NCBI GenBank assembly: GCA_022795575.1
Contig: JAAWGY010000132.1
Coordinates: 1 to 6,541 of the forward strand
Direction: 5' to 3'
DNA length: 6,541 nucleotides
From: Angelakisella sp.
GTDB lineage: Bacteria > Bacillota > Clostridia > Oscillospirales > Ruminococcaceae
Part shown: in pieces, positions 4,333 to 6,541 of the stretch
Position numbering within the stretch: the stretch's first letter is position 1
How the letters are laid out: each line of letters starts with the position of its first letter
Notes under the pieces: generated by a model
What the model saw: only the letters and a program-made list of their open reading frames with translations
What the model was told of the DNA's origin: nothing
Databases searched by the model: none
Made by a program: the position numbers and the translations under genes

Positions 4333-5748
4333 TTGGTCTTTTCCAACCTTTTCTTTCTGTATATCTTTCTCCCCGCCAACATCATCCTGTATTTTTCTGT
4401 CCGGTCGCCCCAGGCCCGCAACAGCATTATGGTCGCCTTTTCCCTCTTCTTCTACGCCTGGGGGGAGCCGGTTTGGGTGTTCCTGCTCATCGCCACCGCC
4501 CTGGTCAACTGGCTGCTGGCGCTGCAAATCAAGGCGGGGCAGCAGCAGCCGGACCAGCCAAGGGCCCGCGCCGCCCTGATCGCGGCGGTGGTGCTGGACC
4601 TCTCCCTTTTGGTGCTCTTTAAGTACACCGGCTTTTTGTACGAAAACGTCAACGCCCTGTTTGGCACCAGCTTTACCGGGCCGGGGCTGGTCCTCCCCAT
4701 CGGCATCAGCTTTTACACCTTCCAGATCATCTCCTACATGGCCGATGTCTACCGCCGGGAGGTGGAGGCCCAACCCAGCTTTCTTCGCTTTTTGATGTAT
4801 GTCACCATGTACCACCAGCTGGTGGCGGGCCCCATCGTCCGGTACCAGTGGATTGCCCAGGAGATGGACAGCCGCCGCACCGACCCGGCGGAGGTGTGGG
4901 GGGGCCTCTGCCGCTTCTGCGTGGGCCTCTGCAAAAAGGTGGTGGTGGCCAACGCCGCCGGCAGGCTGGCCGGGCAGTACCTGGACGGGGACCTCTCCCG
5001 GCTGACCACCGCCGGGGCCCTCTTCGGCATCCTGATGTTTACCCTGCAGATCTACTACGACTTTTCCGCCTACTCGGATATGGCCATCGGCATGGGCCGG
5101 GTGTTCGGCTTCCATTATATGGAAAACTTCAACTACCCCTACATCGCCCGGTCTGTCACCGATTTCTGGCGGCGGTGGCACATCTCCCTCTCCTCCTTCT
5201 TCCGGGACTATGTCTATATCCCCCTGGGGGGCAAGTACCGGCACCAGCTGCGGAACATCTGCCTGGTGTGGCTGCTCACCGGCCTGTGGCACGGGGCCAG
5301 CTGGAACTTTGTTTTGTGGGGGGCCTGGTACGGGGCGCTGCTGGTGCTGGAAAAGCGGCTGCTCCTCCCCCGGCTACAGCGGCTCCCCGCCATCGTGGGC
5401 TGGCTCTGGTCCACCCTGACGGTGGTCATCGGCTGGAGCATCTTCTACTTTGTGGACTTTGGCCGCCTTACCGCCTTCCTGCCCATCCTGCTGGGGGGGC
5501 GCATCGCCCCGGACCCGGGGCTGTGGGTGACGGTGCAGAACAACCTCTTCTGGCTGCTCCTCTCCGCCGCCTTCTGCGCCCCCATCCTGCCCCGCCTGGG
5601 GGCGCTTGCCCGCCGGTACGCCGACCGGGAGGCCAAGCAGGCGGCGGTGGTCTGCCTCCAGGCGGTGGTCTGCCTGCTGCTGGTGATGGTCTCCACCGCC
5701 TATCTGGTGGGCCAAAGCTACAACCCCTTCCTCTACTTCCGCTTTTAG
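4333..5748 (+). CDS. MBOAT family O-acyltransferase (AlgI/DltB-like)
   Basis: This is a 471-residue polytopic membrane protein with about ten or more hydrophobic helices, full length for the family. MBOAT proteins of this type move acyl groups, usually acetyl, across the membrane to exported polysaccharides or cell-wall polymers, working with an extracytoplasmic partner. Hallmarks in order: VFSNLFFLYIFLPAN (2-16), LPIGISFYTFQIISYMADVYR (121-141), QLVAGPIVRY (162-171), DFSAYSDMAIGMG (243-255), DFWRRWHISLSSFFRDYVYIPLGG (277-300, with His283) and LLTGLWHGASWNF (314-326, with the conserved catalytic His320). The gene starts with TTG behind a strong ribosome binding site and ends in TAG. The DHHW family gene 190 bases downstream is the expected partner; a palindromic repeat lies between them. 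The acceptor is not identifiable here. Confidence 0.96.
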   Translation: MVFSNLFFLYIFLPANIILYFSVRSPQARNSIMVAFSLFFYAWGEPVWVFLLIATALVNWLLALQIKAGQQQPDQPRARAALIAAVVLDLSLLVLFKYTGFLYENVNALFGTSFTGPGLVLPIGISFYTFQIISYMADVYRREVEAQPSFLRFLMYVTMYHQLVAGPIVRYQWIAQEMDSRRTDPAEVWGGLCRFCVGLCKKVVVANAAGRLAGQYLDGDLSRLTTAGALFGILMFTLQIYYDFSAYSDMAIGMGRVFGFHYMENFNYPYIARSVTDFWRRWHISLSSFFRDYVYIPLGGKYRHQLRNICLVWLLTGLWHGASWNFVLWGAWYGALLVLEKRLLLPRLQRLPAIVGWLWSTLTVVIGWSIFYFVDFGRLTAFLPILLGGRIAPDPGLWVTVQNNLFWLLLSAAFCAPILPRLGALARRYADREAKQAAVVCLQAVVCLLLVMVSTAYLVGQSYNPFLYFRF

Positions 5749-5756
5749 GGCCTATT

Positions 5757-5817
5757 TAAGAGCCTATTCAAAATCGCCGCCAATTCGGCGCGCCGGGAAA
5801 TCTTGAATAGGCTCTAA
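5757..5817. repeat. Short palindromic MITE/REP-like element (copy 2)
   Basis: GAGCCTATTCAA (5760-5771) and TTGAATAGGCTC (5803-5814) form a perfect 12-bp terminal inverted repeat. The whole is flanked by TAA on both sides (5757-5759 and 5815-5817), which looks like a 3-bp target duplication. Inside, CGCCG (5775-5779) and CGGCG (5786-5790) can pair around CCAATT. The right 37 bases match the copy at 88-124. A tandem near-repeat of the left end also occurs (GGCCTATTTAAG at 5749-5760, then AGCCTATTCAAA). The element starts 9 bases past the MBOAT stop and may fold in the mRNA, reducing or processing read-through to the next gene. Confidence 0.8.
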
Positions 5818-5828
5818 GATCACACCGG

Positions 5829-5911
5829 CGCTGCCCGGGGCAGCGTGGACGGTACACCTGAATGACACACCGTGGCGGCGGGACGACCAGGCGCGGATGC
5901 GCCTGCCCGCC
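5829..5911 (+). promoter_or_regulatory. Structured leader upstream of the DHHW gene
   Basis: Two stems precede the ribosome binding site. CGCTGCCC (5829-5836) faces GGGCAGCG (5838-5845) across a single base, so at least the centre must open. CAGGCGC (5888-5894) pairs with GCGCCTG (5899-5905) around GGAT, within an outer GGCGGG (5877-5882) and CCCGCC (5906-5911). The last stem ends about 10 bases before AGGAGGAG (5922-5929). Neither stem has a T run. No convincing promoter was found between the two genes, so cotranscription with the MBOAT gene is likely. Confidence 0.45.
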
Positions 5912-5938
5912 AGAAAAGGATAGGAGGAGCAAACCTGT

Positions 5939-6541
5939 ATGTCCGGCCATAACCAAGAAAAAAATTCAGAGGGGGCGCCCCGGCAGACCCAGGGGGTTTA
6001 CCTCCGGGCCTGCCAGGGGGCGGCTGTCTTTTTGGTGACGGTGCTGGCCCTGGTGGGCCTGCTGTCGCTGGTGCTGCCCAAGCCCACCGTATCGGAGTAC
6101 GAAAAGCGGAAGCTGGCCACCTTTCCCCCTCTTTCCGCCAAGTCCCTGTGGAGCGGCCAGTGGATGCGGGATTTTGAGGCCTACTACGCCGATACCTTCC
6201 CCGGCCGGGACGGCTTTATTGCCGCCACCGCCATCTTAGACGACTGGAAGGGCATCCGGGGGGAGGACGACATCAAAATCTACACCCAGCCCGGCAGGGG
6301 GAGCCAGACGCCTGCCCAGGAGCCCGCCCCCTCCTCCCAGCCGCCGGCCCCGTCGCCGTCCTCCGCCCCCCCTCCGCCGGCCAGCAGCGGGAGCTCCGCC
6401 CCTCCCGACGGCCCGGCCTCCCCGGACAGCTCCGGGGAGGAGCCACCGGACTCCTCCTCCGAGGCCTCCTCCGGGGCGTCGGAGGCACCCCCGGAGGAGG
6501 GCCCCCCGGAGGTGCCGGACGGCTACCTCACCGAGGGGTAC
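5939..6541 (+). CDS. DHHW family protein, N-terminal part (runs off the window)
   Basis: The first 201 codons of a gene cut by the window end. Residues 1-25 are polar, 26-46 form one membrane helix (GAAVFLVTVLALVGLLSLVLP), and the rest should lie outside the membrane. SEYEKRKLATFPPLS (52-66) and FEAYYADTFPGRDGF (79-93) are characteristic of DHHW family proteins, relatives of AlgX/AlgJ-type SGNH-like proteins that pair with MBOAT acyltransferases. The signature DHHW residues would lie past the window. Residues about 118-193 are a Pro/Ser/Glu-rich, probably disordered segment placed between DIKIY and DGYL, where relatives have only a few residues in a beta hairpin. The ATG at 5939 follows AGGAGGAG by about 9 bases. 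Family assignment is by motif and neighbourhood and is quite secure. Confidence 0.88.
   Translation, partial: MSGHNQEKNSEGAPRQTQGVYLRACQGAAVFLVTVLALVGLLSLVLPKPTVSEYEKRKLATFPPLSAKSLWSGQWMRDFEAYYADTFPGRDGFIAATAILDDWKGIRGEDDIKIYTQPGRGSQTPAQEPAPSSQPPAPSPSSAPPPPASSGSSAPPDGPASPDSSGEEPPDSSSEASSGASEAPPEEGPPEVPDGYLTEGY

Noticed and set aside
4234..5292. Long minus-strand open frame (352 codons) opposite the MBOAT gene
   Set aside because: The MBOAT protein on the other strand is unmistakable. The antisense product is low-complexity and crosses the divergent promoter.

Overview
The window is GC-rich, non-mobile-looking chromosomal DNA. Strong AGGAGG-type ribosome binding sites, TTG start codons, a DegV protein and an MBOAT/DHHW gene pair suggest a high-GC member of the Clostridia (Bacillota), most likely an Oscillospiraceae-type gut bacterium. 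This placement is inference from gene content and style; no rRNA or other marker gene is present.

Layout. Bases 1-256 are non-coding and hold several hairpins, a repeat copy (88-124) and a large 17-bp-stem palindrome (151-217). Five genes then lie on the minus strand. In transcription order they are two unrecognised small proteins (4059-3556 and 3542-3276), a ten-helix EamA/DMT transporter (3236-2385), a divergent F420-0:gamma-glutamyl ligase-like protein (2249-1542) that ends in a clear intrinsic terminator (1473-1515), and a DegV family lipid-binding protein (1333-257) with its own sigma-A-type promoter and an unusual alanine-rich repeated tail. The first three are closely spaced: the second ribosome binding site overlaps the first stop codon, and only 38 bases separate the second gene from the transporter. 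They look like an operon, possibly read on into the ligase-like gene.

An AT-rich divergent intergenic region (4060-4332) separates these genes from the plus-strand pair. It holds two promoter-like sequences that share the same 34 bp in opposite orientations. Downstream, on the plus side, are a 10-bp palindrome and a perfect 15-bp inverted repeat in the leader of the next gene. The plus strand then carries an AlgI/DltB-type MBOAT O-acyltransferase (4333-5748, TTG start) and the first 201 codons of a DHHW family protein (5939 to the window end). The two probably act together at the membrane to O-acylate an exported polysaccharide or cell-wall polymer. Between them is a short palindromic element (5760-5814) with 12-bp terminal inverted repeats and TAA on both sides. 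Its right half matches the copy at 88-124, so it looks like a dispersed MITE- or REP-like repeat.

No RNA gene, CRISPR array, transposase or phage gene was seen. The best candidates for new biology are the overlapping divergent promoters with the leader hairpin, the dispersed palindromic element, the two unknown small genes and the DegV tail repeat.
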